Of a stretch of DNA of 64,000 nucleotides, positions 47,703-55,865 are shown piece by piece. Position numbers and translations under genes: made by a program. The stretch covers positions 1 through 64,000 of the forward strand of contig NZ_PDWO01000017.1 in NCBI RefSeq assembly GCF_010211765.1, read 5' to 3'. Numbering within the stretch: the first letter of the stretch is position 1; the number at the start of each line of letters is the position of its first letter. Origin of the DNA: Pseudoxanthomonas kaohsiungensis. GTDB lineage: Bacteria; Pseudomonadota; Gammaproteobacteria; Xanthomonadales; Xanthomonadaceae. Under the pieces are notes generated by a model, which was not told where the DNA came from, did not search any database, and saw nothing but the letters and a program-made list of their open reading frames with translations.

Positions 47703-47811
47703 ACGCTTCAGAGGCGCGCGCCCGCTTTCACCCGCTCCCGACGCCGGCGATGGAATGCTCGCGCCGCAGGGTGGCCAATGCCGGCGACGCCGGTCTCAGC
47801 GGGCAGCAACC

Positions 47812-48147
47812 ATGGACAACGCGCAACCACCACCACGGAAGGTGGTCATGATCGACCTCGACCGCGAGCGCGAGCACTGGCGCCAGCGCTACCACGCGCT
47901 GCCGCGGGCGCGTGCCATGCGCAGCTTCGCCCGCTACTGGCCGGTGGTGTGCGCGGCCTACGACGTGTTCCTCAACCATCCGCGCGCGCCGCGGGCCGAA
48001 GCGGCGCGCCTGTACCTGCAGCGCGAGGACGTCAGCGCCAGCCTGCTGACCGAGGAGGAGGCGCGCACCGTGTTCGAGCGCGCCTGGTCGCGCCTGGACG
48101 AAGTGGCCGGCGCGACCGGCAACACCGAGAACACAGACAGCGCCTAG
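47812..48147 (+). CDS. Hypothetical protein
   Basis: 111 residues from the ATG at 47812, lacking membrane helices. The middle (DREREHWRQRYHALPRARAM then RSFARYWPVVCAAYDVFLNH) is charged and aromatic. The C-terminus (ASLLTEEEARTVFERAWSRL then DEV) looks helical. Xanthomonadal proteins of this look are common, but I do not know a function. GCAGCAACC precedes the ATG, a weak ribosome site. Confidence 0.6.
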   Translation: MDNAQPPPRKVVMIDLDREREHWRQRYHALPRARAMRSFARYWPVVCAAYDVFLNHPRAPRAEAARLYLQREDVSASLLTEEEARTVFERAWSRLDEVAGATGNTENTDSA

Positions 48148-48302
48148 CCGCGCGATCCCGACCTTCCCGCCCGGGCGGGCCGGAACCGGAGCGGTCCCTG
48201 GCGGGGTTTCGTCGCCCGATTCCCGGCTTCGTCGCATGCGGGCTTCCGCCGGCGCGGGCGGCGGCTATGCTCCGCGGCACCTGAAACGCTTCCCGGTGCC
48301 AC

Positions 48303-49565
48303 GTGTCCGCCAGCCTGTTCCTGATCCTGCGCATCCTCTTCGCCTGGGCCGTGGCGATCCTGCTGGCCGGTTTCGTCTGGGGCGGGCTGTTCGGCGATGT
48401 CGGCGCGATCTTCTGGCTGCTGGCCTGGGGTTCGATGGGCCTGGCGGTGCTGGGCGCGGTCACCCACCTGCGCCGGGTACGCCTGGCCGCCGGCCGCCTG
48501 GATGCGGCGGTGCTGAGCAACCACCAGCAACGGCGGATCGAACTGCCGCTGGACGCCGGCGCGGCCTTCGACCTGGTCGAGGCGGCGGTGCGCGAGCTGC
48601 CGCGGGTGGAGGACATCGAGGCCTCGCGCGGCAGCCTGCAGGTGCGGGCGAAGGTGCGCCGCAGCGATCCGTTCGGCGGCAACCAGCCCTCGAAATGGAA
48701 CGTGCTGGCGCGCTTCGCCATCACCCGCGACCGCGTCCTGGCCACGGTGGTGCCGGGCGAGGGCACCAGCAGCGCCACCCTGCTGTGCGAGCCCGACGCG
48801 CCGCACTGGGTCGACCTGTTCGCCCTGGACGAGGGCACCAGCTACGAGAACGCCGAGGCGCTGCAGCGCTCGGTCACCCGCCGCGTCGCCGAGCAGCGCC
48901 GCGACGAACAGGCGCAGGCCGAGCGCAGCGCCACCGACAACGCGCTGACCGTGGCCCGGCTGAACCTGCTGCAGGCACAGGTCGAGCCGCACTTCCTCTA
49001 CAACACCCTGGCCAACGCCCAGGTGCTGGCGCGCACCGACCCGCCGCGCGCCGACGAGATGCTCGGCCACCTGATCCAGTACCTGCGCCGTTCGCTGCCG
49101 CGCGAGCACGACACCCTGTCCACCCTGGGCGAGGAACTGGAGCGCACCCGCGCCTACCTGGAGATCCTCAAGATCCGGATGGGCGCGCGGCTGGAACTGA
49201 AGGTCGAGGTGCCCGAATCGCTCAAGGCCCTGCAGCTGCCGTCGATGATGCTGCAGACGCTGGTGGAGAACGCGATCAAGCACGGGCTCGAGCCCAAGCC
49301 CGGCGGCGGCACCGTCTGGATCCTGGCGCGCCGCTTCGAGGACCACGCCACCGTGACCGTGGCCGACGATGGCCAGGGCTTCGGCAGCGCGACCGCGGGC
49401 ACCGGCATCGGCCTGAAGAACCTGCGCGAACGCCTGCGCCTGACCTACGACGAGCGCGCCTCGTTCTCGATCGTGTCCAACTTCCCCAGTGGCGTGGCCG
49501 CCACCCTGACCCTGCCGCTGCCCGCCGGCACCGGCACCGGCACCGAGGAGCGTCGCGATGTTTGA
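48303..49565 (+). CDS. LytS/YehU-type sensor histidine kinase
   Basis: 420 residues from a GTG start. Two membrane helices (LFLILRILFAWAVAILLAGF; IFWLLAWGSMGLAVLGAVTH) and a segment with unknown sensing role lead to the His_kinase domain: QVEPHFLYNTLANAQVLART (phospho-His H in EPHF), N box MLQTLVENAIKHG, and GTGIGLKNLRERLRLTYDER. The gene overlaps the LytTR regulator by eight bases; the pair should act together. Such kinases sense the membrane state or small molecules. Confidence 0.94.
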   Translation: MSASLFLILRILFAWAVAILLAGFVWGGLFGDVGAIFWLLAWGSMGLAVLGAVTHLRRVRLAAGRLDAAVLSNHQQRRIELPLDAGAAFDLVEAAVRELPRVEDIEASRGSLQVRAKVRRSDPFGGNQPSKWNVLARFAITRDRVLATVVPGEGTSSATLLCEPDAPHWVDLFALDEGTSYENAEALQRSVTRRVAEQRRDEQAQAERSATDNALTVARLNLLQAQVEPHFLYNTLANAQVLARTDPPRADEMLGHLIQYLRRSLPREHDTLSTLGEELERTRAYLEILKIRMGARLELKVEVPESLKALQLPSMMLQTLVENAIKHGLEPKPGGGTVWILARRFEDHATVTVADDGQGFGSATAGTGIGLKNLRERLRLTYDERASFSIVSNFPSGVAATLTLPLPAGTGTGTEERRDV

Positions 49566-50328
49566 GTGTGTCGTCGCCGAGGACGAGGAGCTGCTGCGCA
49601 CCTCGCTGCTGCTGCAGCTGGGCGAGGTCTGGCCGGGCCTGCGGATCGTGGCCGAATGCGAGGATGGCGCCAGCGCGCTGGAAGCCATCGCCGAGCACAA
49701 GCCGGACGTGGCCTTCCTCGACATCCGCATGCCGGGCCTGACCGGGATCGAGGTCGCCGCGGCGCTGTCGGAGGTGAGCCCGCGCACCCAGGTCGTGTTC
49801 GTCACCGCCTACGACCAGTATGCGATCGACGCCTTCGAGCAAGGCGCGGTCGACTACCTGCTCAAGCCGGTGGCGCGCGACCGCCTGCAGGCGACGGTGC
49901 AGCGCCTGCAGGCGCGGGTGGCCGCCGGACGGCCGGACCCGGCCACGCTCGAGGCGCTGCTGCAGCACCTCGCCAAGCGGCCGGCCGAGCCGGAAGCCGC
50001 GCCGCCGCTGGCCTGGATCACCGCCAACAGCGGCCGCGAAACCAGGCTGATCATGCTCGACGAGGTCGCCTACTTCCGCGCCGACAGCAAGTACACGGTG
50101 GTCGTGACCGCCGAGGGCGAGGCCCTGTTGCGCACGCCGCTGAAGGAACTGCTCGAGGCGCTGGACCCGCGCCAGTTCCGCCAGGTCCACCGCTCGACCA
50201 TCGTCAACCTCAAGGCCGTGGCGTCGGTGGTCCGCGACGACAGCGGCAAGGGCACGTTGCGGCTGAAGGGGCGCAGCGAAACGTTGCCGGTCAGCGTGCC
50301 GTTCATGGCGCTGTTCAAGGGCATGTGA
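49558..50328 (+). CDS. LytTR-family response regulator
   Basis: 256 residues. Receiver domain: E8-D9-E10 near FECVVAEDEE, phosphoacceptor D55 (DVAFLDIRMPGLTG), and the lysine in DYLLKPVARDRL. A linker of about 30 residues leads to the LytTR DNA-binding domain (EVAYFRADSKYTVVVTAEGE ... FRQVHRSTIVNLKAVASVVR). The gene starts inside the end of the kinase gene, so it is its cognate regulator. Likely targets are membrane- or cell-wall-related promoters, which the window does not show. Confidence 0.95.
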   Translation: MFECVVAEDEELLRTSLLLQLGEVWPGLRIVAECEDGASALEAIAEHKPDVAFLDIRMPGLTGIEVAAALSEVSPRTQVVFVTAYDQYAIDAFEQGAVDYLLKPVARDRLQATVQRLQARVAAGRPDPATLEALLQHLAKRPAEPEAAPPLAWITANSGRETRLIMLDEVAYFRADSKYTVVVTAEGEALLRTPLKELLEALDPRQFRQVHRSTIVNLKAVASVVRDDSGKGTLRLKGRSETLPVSVPFMALFKGM

Positions 50329-50407
50329 GCCGGACCGCCGTATCCGCCATCGCCGGCCTGTCCCGCCCCCCGGCGGGGGCCGGCCCTCCCGCTTCCCGAG
50401 GTGTGAA

Positions 50408-50770
50408 ATGCGACTGCTGACCACCCTGCTGTCCTGCCTGCTCTCGCTGTTCGGCTGCGATACGCGCCCGAGCACCACCAGCATCACCCGCGTCGTCGAC
50501 CAGGGCACCGAGACCCTCTTCAGCAAGACCACGACGGTGGACGGCGTCGCCACCTTCGAGTGCTTCGCCAGCCGCAGCGGGGGTTGCCACTACCGCATCT
50601 ACGAGGAGCGCTGCGAAGACGCGGCCGGTGCCGCGAACGAGGCAGGCGCGTGCACGCGCAAGACGCTGGACGCGTTCGCGCTGACCGTGGGCAAGCGCCG
50701 CCAGGTCGAAGGCCTGCCCATGGCGTTCCGGTTGTGCGTGGGCGAGGACGACGCGTCCGGTTGCGGCTGA
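50408..50770 (+). CDS. Small lipoprotein of unknown function
   Basis: 120 residues. A short signal peptide ends in a lipobox LFGC (C17). The mature region has five more cysteines (FECFASRSGGC, YEERCED, EAGACTRK, RLCVGEDDASGC) that may form disulfides, so export to the periplasm is expected. No family recognised. It follows the LytTR regulator with an 80-base gap and may belong to the same unit. Confidence 0.7.
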   Translation: MRLLTTLLSCLLSLFGCDTRPSTTSITRVVDQGTETLFSKTTTVDGVATFECFASRSGGCHYRIYEERCEDAAGAANEAGACTRKTLDAFALTVGKRRQVEGLPMAFRLCVGEDDASGCG

Positions 50771-50789
50771 GGCTGCCGCGGCGAGGGTG

Positions 50790-51533
50790 TCAGGCCCGGC
50801 GGGTCTGCCGCGCGCGCAGCCACAAGGTCTGCGCCGCCAGCAGCGCCGCGATCGCCGCGGCCACCCAGGTGGCGACGCCGGCGCCGGGCAGGGCGGAGCG
50901 CGACTGCTCGGCCACCACGGCGACCAGGCCCCAGAGCGCGGCGGCGGCGTAGGCGAAGTTGCCGCGCATGCGCCGGTTGAGCTCGAGCAGCAGCGCGGCC
51001 GCGGCCGCGAACAGCAGCAGGCTCGGCACCAGCTGCGCATCCTCCCGGGTCCATCCGAAGGCCAGCGCCGACTGCGCCAGGTTGAGGAACGCCGCCAGCG
51101 AGAGCCAGCCGGCGTGCAGCGACAGTGGCAACCAGGCCCAGGTGCGGCCGTCCTCGGCGCGCGCGCGCGACAGCTGCAGCGCGGCCCAGGCCAGGCAGCC
51201 CAGGGCGCCGAAGATCACCAGCAGGCACAACCAGAACAGCCCCTGCGAGAACAGCGGCATCCATACCGCGGTCAGGGCGAAACCGGCGGCAGCGGCCGGC
51301 GCGATCCGGCCGAGCAGGGCGTCGTCGCGACGCCGCCCCGTCGCCTGTCATGCCGCGTACACCACGCCGAGCAGGAAGATCACGCCCCAGATCGAGAACG
51401 CGTACCCGGCCGCGACCAGCAGCGTGGGATAGCGGTCGGAAACCGTGCCGTTGTCCGGGCCGAACGCGCCGGACTGCGACCACCAGGACACCACCGGCAT
51501 CGCCAGGGCGAACAGCAGGACCACAACGCGCAT
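50790..51533 (-). pseudogene. TspO/MBR-like membrane protein gene with an in-frame stop
   Basis: On the minus strand, MRVVVLLFALAMPVVSWWSQ ... GTVSDRYPTLLVAAGYAFSI then WGVIFLLGVVYAA ends at a TGA (51348-51350). The same frame then continues, without a gap, as QATGRRRDDALLGRIAPAAA AGFALTAV... to 50790, with several membrane helices (LFWLCLLVIFGALGCLAWAA; TWVAAAIAALLAAQTLW). Intact relatives read VWQ at this place, so a TGG tryptophan has probably become TGA. Repaired, the protein would have 247 residues. The family resembles tryptophan-rich sensory proteins. It is either a true nonsense mutation or a sequence error. Confidence 0.8.
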
Positions 51534-51672
51534 CGGGTTGCTCCATCGGGGTGCGGACCAGCGCGCACGCTAGCAGCGCGGTGCGCGCAGGTGGCGTGAA
51601 GCCGGCTCGCCGGCGTGCGGCCGCCGACGCGGTGGCGTGGATCGCCCGTGCGGAAGCCGTCGCCGCAGACGC

Positions 51673-52047
51673 TCAGGCGCCGACGCGCACCCGCTCGGCG
51701 TCCATGTCCGCCACCGGCCGCACCTCCATGCTGCCGTAGCGGGCCCAAGGGAACTGGCGGGCCAGCTCGACCGCCTGCTCCAGCGAATCGGCCTCGACCA
51801 GGTTGTAGCCGGCCAGTACTTCCTTGGTCTCGGCGAACGGCCCGTCGAACACCGCGGTGCGGCCCTCGCGGATCCGTACCGTGCGCGCCTGGGTCGGCGC
51901 CTCGAGCTTGTTGAAGCCCAGCAGCGTGCCCTGCGACGCGAGCGTGTCGGCATGGCGGATGCAGTGGCGCATCTCGCCGTCGTATTGCTCGGCGGTGGCC
52001 TGGTCGAGCAGTTCCGGATCGATGTAGACCAGCAGCAGGTATTTCAT
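51673..52047 (-). CDS. YCII-related (DGPF) domain protein
   Basis: 124 residues with a ferredoxin-like YCII fold: MKYLLLVYIDPELLDQATAE, then FDGPFAETKEVLAGYNLVEA and SLEQAVELARQFPWARYGSM followed by EVRPV. The DGPFAETKE motif is typical of a large group of small proteins often linked to ECF sigma factors, which are absent here. Function uncertain, possibly a small-molecule or peroxide sensor. Single gene. Confidence 0.92.
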   Translation of the reverse strand: MKYLLLVYIDPELLDQATAEQYDGEMRHCIRHADTLASQGTLLGFNKLEAPTQARTVRIREGRTAVFDGPFAETKEVLAGYNLVEADSLEQAVELARQFPWARYGSMEVRPVADMDAERVRVGA

Positions 52048-52109
52048 GCGCGACGCACCTGGGACAGACACGGAGGGTGCATGGTAACCGCGTGCAGGCG
52101 GCCCTGCGT

Positions 52110-52574
52110 TCAGGCGGGCCCGGCTTCGGCACCGCCGCGGCGCAGCGGATCGGGGAGCGGGTCGGCGGCGTCGACGAAGGCCAGCGATACCGAGTTCAGG
52201 CAATGGCGCTCGCCGGTCGGTGGCGGACCGTCGGGAAACACGTGGCCCAGGTGGCTGCCGCAGCGCGCGCAGACGATCTCGGTGCGGACCATGCCGTGGC
52301 TGGTATCGCGGATGCGGCCCAGGTGGGCCTCGTCGTACGGGGCGAAGAAGCTGGGCCAGCCGGTCCCCGAATCGAACTTGGTGCTGGAGCGGAACAGCGG
52401 CAGTCCGCACAGCCGGCAGCAGTAGGTGCCTTCGCGCTTGTTGTCGAGGAACACCCCGCAGAACGGGGCCTCGGTCCCGTGCTGGAGCAGCACCCGCGCT
52501 TCCTCGGCGGAGAGTCCGGCGACCAGCGCATCGCGCTGCTGCGGGGTGGGCGGGCTGAGGTCGAAGCGGCTCAT
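52110..52574 (-). CDS. msrB: Methionine sulfoxide reductase B
   Basis: 154 residues. Zinc ligands C53 and C56 (YCCRLCG) and C102 and C105 (VCARCG) are present, as is the catalytic C125 in [12 protein letters not shown] (usual RYCINSASL). Other motifs are [10 protein letters not shown] and [16 protein letters not shown]. It reduces methionine-R-sulfoxide in proteins with thioredoxin. The start at [10 protein letters not shown] is preceded by AGGAGACGCC. It is divergent from the host-attachment gene. Confidence 0.96.
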   Translation of the reverse strand: MSRFDLSPPTPQQRDALVAGLSAEEARVLLQHGTEAPFCGVFLDNKREGTYCCRLCGLPLFRSSTKFDSGTGWPSFFAPYDEAHLGRIRDTSHGMVRTEIVCARCGSHLGHVFPDGPPPTGERHCLNSVSLAFVDAADPLPDPLRRGGAEAGPA

Positions 52575-52777
52575 GGCGTCTCCTGGGTTGCAGCGGGGAT
52601 GATGCACGACCGTGGCCGGCATGAGGTCACAGATGGAGGCAACGGCCGGCCGCTGCAAGCCCGCGCACCTTCCGGGCCGGGGGTGCGCCGCCCGTCTACG
52701 GAATCGTGACGATCCCTGCGCGCGGCCCTAACACCCGGCCGCCTAGGTTCAACGCTCACTTGGAGGCAGGAGATGCC

Positions 52778-53182
52778 ATGCGCAGGATCCCACGCGAAAC
52801 CTGGGTGCTGGTGGCCGACGGTGCGTCGGCCCGGCTGTTCCGCAACCTCGGCGGCGAGAACGGCGCGGTGAAGCTGCACCAGGAGGAGGCCCTGGCCCTC
52901 GACCCGGCCGAAGGCGTGATGCCATCGGTGCTGCCGGCGGACGTGCCGGCGCGCGAGATCGACGAGGCCTCCTTCGCCCGGCAGCTGGCGCACCGGCTCA
53001 ACCAGGATGCACTGGAGGGCCGCTACGCGCACCTGGTGCTGGCCGCCGATCCGCAGACGCTGGGCCAGATCCGGCCGCACCTGCACGAGGGCGCGCGCAG
53101 CCGGCTGCTGGCCGAACTTCCCAAGAACTACACCAACGCCCCGCGCGAGCAGATCGAGCGCGCGCTGGCGCCGGAGTTCTGA
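52778..53182 (+). CDS. Host attachment protein family
   Basis: 134 residues from the ATG at 52778; GGAGGCAGGAG lies just upstream. WVLVADGASARLFRNLGGEN (N-terminal) and LPKNYTNAPREQIERAL are typical of the host-attachment protein family, first named for Agrobacterium. The fold resembles eRF1-like domains. Function in free-living bacteria is unknown, and in some it is linked to surface growth. It is convergent with a DUF3016 gene (19-base gap). Confidence 0.92.
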   Translation: MRRIPRETWVLVADGASARLFRNLGGENGAVKLHQEEALALDPAEGVMPSVLPADVPAREIDEASFARQLAHRLNQDALEGRYAHLVLAADPQTLGQIRPHLHEGARSRLLAELPKNYTNAPREQIERALAPEF

Positions 53183-53201
53183 GGCCGGCGGGCCGCGGCG
53201 G

Positions 53202-53753
53202 TCAGGCCTGCGGCGCCGGCAGTTCGCGCCGCAGCCAGTCGTCGATCATGCGCTTCTCGAAGCGCAGGTTGTCGGTATCGACCGGCGTGGAATTCTGCAG
53301 GTAGCTCATGTCCGACAGCTTGCGCTCGCCCTCGGCCAGGACCTGGCCGTCGGCGCCGGTGATGCGCACGTTGAGCGTCATCCGCGGCGGATAGATGTCG
53401 CGCATCACCCGCACGTGGCCGTAGTTGATGCCCATCCAGGGCTCGTAGCGGCCGGCGCGCTGGATGTCGGTGATGGTCACCTCCATCTGCTGCCCGGCGG
53501 GCAGGCGCCGCGCCGCCTGTTGCTGGAGGTGGCGGGCCAGTTCGGCCACCCAGCTGCCCTGCTGTGCTTCCCAGCGGTTGTTGCTGAAGCGGATGTCGGA
53601 GAACTGGGCCGGATCGGTCCACTCGACGCTCACCGGCCCGTCGGCGGGCAGGGCGCGAGGCAGGGCCGGGTCGGTGACCACGCTGCGCGCGCCGGCCAGC
53701 GTCGGCGCCAAGACCAGCGCGGCCAGCAATGGCAGCAGGTAACGGGTTCGCAT
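53202..53753 (-). CDS. DUF3016 domain protein, secreted
   Basis: 183 residues with a signal peptide (1-22, LLPLLAALVLAPTLAGA) and a mature domain typical of DUF3016: VSVEWTDPAQFSDIRFSNNR then W, GQQMEVTITDIQRAGRYEPW, MRDIYPPRMTLNVRITGADG, and a final EKRMIDDWL. It is probably periplasmic. The function of the family is unknown. The ATG at 53753 (MRTRYLLP) is preceded by a GAGGAACGTGCC ribosome site on the minus strand. Confidence 0.9.
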   Translation of the reverse strand: MRTRYLLPLLAALVLAPTLAGARSVVTDPALPRALPADGPVSVEWTDPAQFSDIRFSNNRWEAQQGSWVAELARHLQQQAARRLPAGQQMEVTITDIQRAGRYEPWMGINYGHVRVMRDIYPPRMTLNVRITGADGQVLAEGERKLSDMSYLQNSTPVDTDNLRFEKRMIDDWLRRELPAPQA

Positions 53754-53946
53754 GGCACGTTCCTCGGTGGGTCCGTGCCCGATTCTGCGCCGGCCCAAGC
53801 CATGCGGTGAAGCGGACGCAGGCGTCCGTTGCCGGCCCTTCAGGCGGCCGCGGCGCGCACCGCCGCAACGCTGAAGCGCCACCGCTGGCACGGGGGCGGC
53901 CCGTCCTCTGGATTAGAATCTGCGGCCGTCCCCCGGCGTCTATTCC

Positions 53947-54846
53947 ATGTCCGCACCCGCACAGGCTCCGGCGCAGGCCGCCGGCCTGGCCGTCGTCGTC
54001 GCCCTGGCCATCGTCTACGTGGTGTGGGGCTCGACCTACCTGGCGATCCGCTTCGCTCTGGAAGGCGGCTGGCCGCCGCTGCTGGCGGTGTCCGGCGCGC
54101 GCTTCCTGGTCGCCGGCGGCGCGATGTACGCCTTCCTGCGCTGGCGCGGCGTGCCGGCGCCCACCGGTGCGCAGTGGAAGAACCTCGCCGTGATGGGCCT
54201 GATGCTGTTGCTGCTGGGCAATGGCTTCGTGGTCCTGGCCGAGCAGAGCGTGTCGTCCGGGCTTGCCGCGGTGGCGGTGGCGTCGGTGCCGTTGTGGATG
54301 GGCCTGTTCGGGGCGATGTTCGGGCAGCGCCCGAGCCGGGTGGAATGGCTGGGCATCGCGATCGGTTTCGCCGGCGTGGTCTGGCTCAACGCCGGCAGCA
54401 GCCTCAGCGCCAGCACCTCCGGACTGGTGCTGCTGCTGGTCGCGCCGGTCGGCTGGGCCTTCGGTTCGGTGTGGTCACGCGGGCGCGACCTGCCGTCGCC
54501 GTTCATGGCCGCCGCCGGCCAGATGCTGTGCGGCAGCGTGATGCTGATCGTCGTGGGCCTGCTGCGCGGCGAAAGTTTCGATGCGGTGCCGACGCTGCAC
54601 GGCACCCTGGCGCTGCTGTACCTGGCCGTGTTCGGCTCGATCATCGCCTTCAGCACCTACGTCTGGCTGCTGCACCACGTGCGCCCGGCCCTGGTCAGCA
54701 GCTATGCCTACGTGAACCCGGCGATCGCGGTGGCGCTCGGCGCCTGGCTGGCCGGCGAGCGCTTCACCGCGCACGACCTCGGCGCAATGGCGGTGATCCT
54801 GGCCGGCGTGGTCACGATCACCCTGGCGCGGGTGCTGCGCCGATGA
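53947..54846 (+). CDS. DMT-family exporter (EamA, YedA-like)
   Basis: 299 residues with ten expected membrane helices in two EamA repeats. The opening VVWGSTYLAIRFALEGGWPP then LLAVSGARFLVAGG matches YedA-type drug/metabolite exporters. The second repeat contains LLHHVRPALVSSYAYVNPAI then AVALGAWLAGERF. The substrate is unknown. Its stop overlaps the next ATG (ATGA), so it is coexpressed with rarD. Confidence 0.92.
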   Translation: MSAPAQAPAQAAGLAVVVALAIVYVVWGSTYLAIRFALEGGWPPLLAVSGARFLVAGGAMYAFLRWRGVPAPTGAQWKNLAVMGLMLLLLGNGFVVLAEQSVSSGLAAVAVASVPLWMGLFGAMFGQRPSRVEWLGIAIGFAGVVWLNAGSSLSASTSGLVLLLVAPVGWAFGSVWSRGRDLPSPFMAAAGQMLCGSVMLIVVGLLRGESFDAVPTLHGTLALLYLAVFGSIIAFSTYVWLLHHVRPALVSSYAYVNPAIAVALGAWLAGERFTAHDLGAMAVILAGVVTITLARVLRR

Positions 54847-55751
54847 GCGCACGCGCGGACGCGGCCGTCGATCGCCGCGGGCTGGCGGTCACCGCCGCGA
54901 CCTTCGTGATCTGGGGCGTGGTGCCGGTGTACTGGCACCTGCTCAAGGCGGTGCCGGCGCTGCAGATCATGGCTCACCGGGTGGTGTGGAGCGCGCTGCT
55001 GGTGGTCGGCTGGCTGCTGCTGCGCGATGGCTGGGGCTGGCTGCGGCGGCTGGCCGCGCAACCGCGCGCGCTGCCGGCGCTGGCGCTGAGCAGCGTGCTG
55101 ATCGCGTTCAACTGGGGCCTGTACATCTGGGCGGTCAACGCCGGCCACGTGGTCGAGACCAGCCTGGGCTACTTCATCAATCCGCTGGTCAACGTGGTGC
55201 TCGGCGTGCTGGTGCTGCACGAGCGGTTGCGCCGGCTGCAGTGGATCGCGGTCGGATGCGCGGCGGCGGGCGTGGCCTGGCTGACGGTCAGCGCGGGATC
55301 GCCGCCGTGGATCGCGCTGGGACTGGCTGCTTCGTTCGGGCTGTACGGGCTGGTGCGCAAGCTGGTCGCGGTCGATCCGGTGGCCGGGCTGGGGCTGGAA
55401 AGCCTGTACCTGTTCCTGCCGGCACTGGCCTATGTGCTATGGGCCGAGGCCGGCCATGGCGGCGGCTTCTCCGGCGCGTGGGGCCTGGGCACCGACCTGT
55501 TGCTGGTGTTCGGCGGGGTGGTCACGGCGGTGCCGCTGATCGGCTTCGCCTACGGCGTGCGCCGGATCCCGCTGAGCGTGGTCGGGTTGCTGCAGTACAT
55601 CGCGCCGACGCTGCAGCTGCTGCTGGGCGTGTGGTTCTTCCACGAGCCGTTCGATACCGCGCGCGCGGTCGGCTTCGGTGCGATCTGGCTGGGCCTGGCG
55701 CTGTATGCGGGCGAGGGTCTGTGGCGCAGCCGGCACCAGCCGCTCCTGTAG
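54843..55751 (+). CDS. rarD: RarD-type permease (EamA/RarD)
   Basis: 302 residues with ten membrane helices. RarD features are FVIWGVVPVYWHLLKAVPAL, the RVVWSALLVVGWLLL segment, AVNAGHVVETSLGYFINPLV then NVVLGVLVLHERLRRLQW, and QYIAPTLQLLLGVWFFHEPF. The transport substrate in RarD is unproven (linked to chloramphenicol sensitivity in Pseudomonas). It shares four bases with the upstream exporter gene, giving a two-gene unit. Its TAG stop (55749-55751) lies within a REP hairpin. Confidence 0.93.
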   Translation: MSARADAAVDRRGLAVTAATFVIWGVVPVYWHLLKAVPALQIMAHRVVWSALLVVGWLLLRDGWGWLRRLAAQPRALPALALSSVLIAFNWGLYIWAVNAGHVVETSLGYFINPLVNVVLGVLVLHERLRRLQWIAVGCAAAGVAWLTVSAGSPPWIALGLAASFGLYGLVRKLVAVDPVAGLGLESLYLFLPALAYVLWAEAGHGGGFSGAWGLGTDLLLVFGGVVTAVPLIGFAYGVRRIPLSVVGLLQYIAPTLQLLLGVWFFHEPFDTARAVGFGAIWLGLALYAGEGLWRSRHQPLL

Positions 55752-55844
55752 GAGCCCATCTTCATGGGCGACACGACGCCCTCGGCCCAGGCGACTCCAT
55801 CGATGACCCGACGCCCGTGTCGCCCATGAAGATGGGCTCCTACA
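55747..55844 (+). repeat. Perfect inverted pair of 29-bp REPs (GTAGGAGC class)
   Basis: A 29-bp arm starting TGTAGGAGCCCATC at 55747 and its exact reverse complement ending at 55844 (arms 55747-55775 and 55816-55844). Each arm itself folds (GCCCATCTTCATGGGC). This is the classic GTAGGAGC REP head of gammaproteobacteria, different from the GTAGAGCGGGG class at 39-47 kb. The first arm contains the TAG stop of rarD. Confidence 0.92.
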
Positions 55845-55865
55845 GGGAGCGGGACGTGTCGGCGT

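Noticed and set aside
51348-51350. Selenocysteine or programmed read-through at the TGA in the TspO-like gene
   Set aside because: No selenocysteine insertion hairpin seen after the TGA and the family has Trp here, so a mutation or error is simpler.
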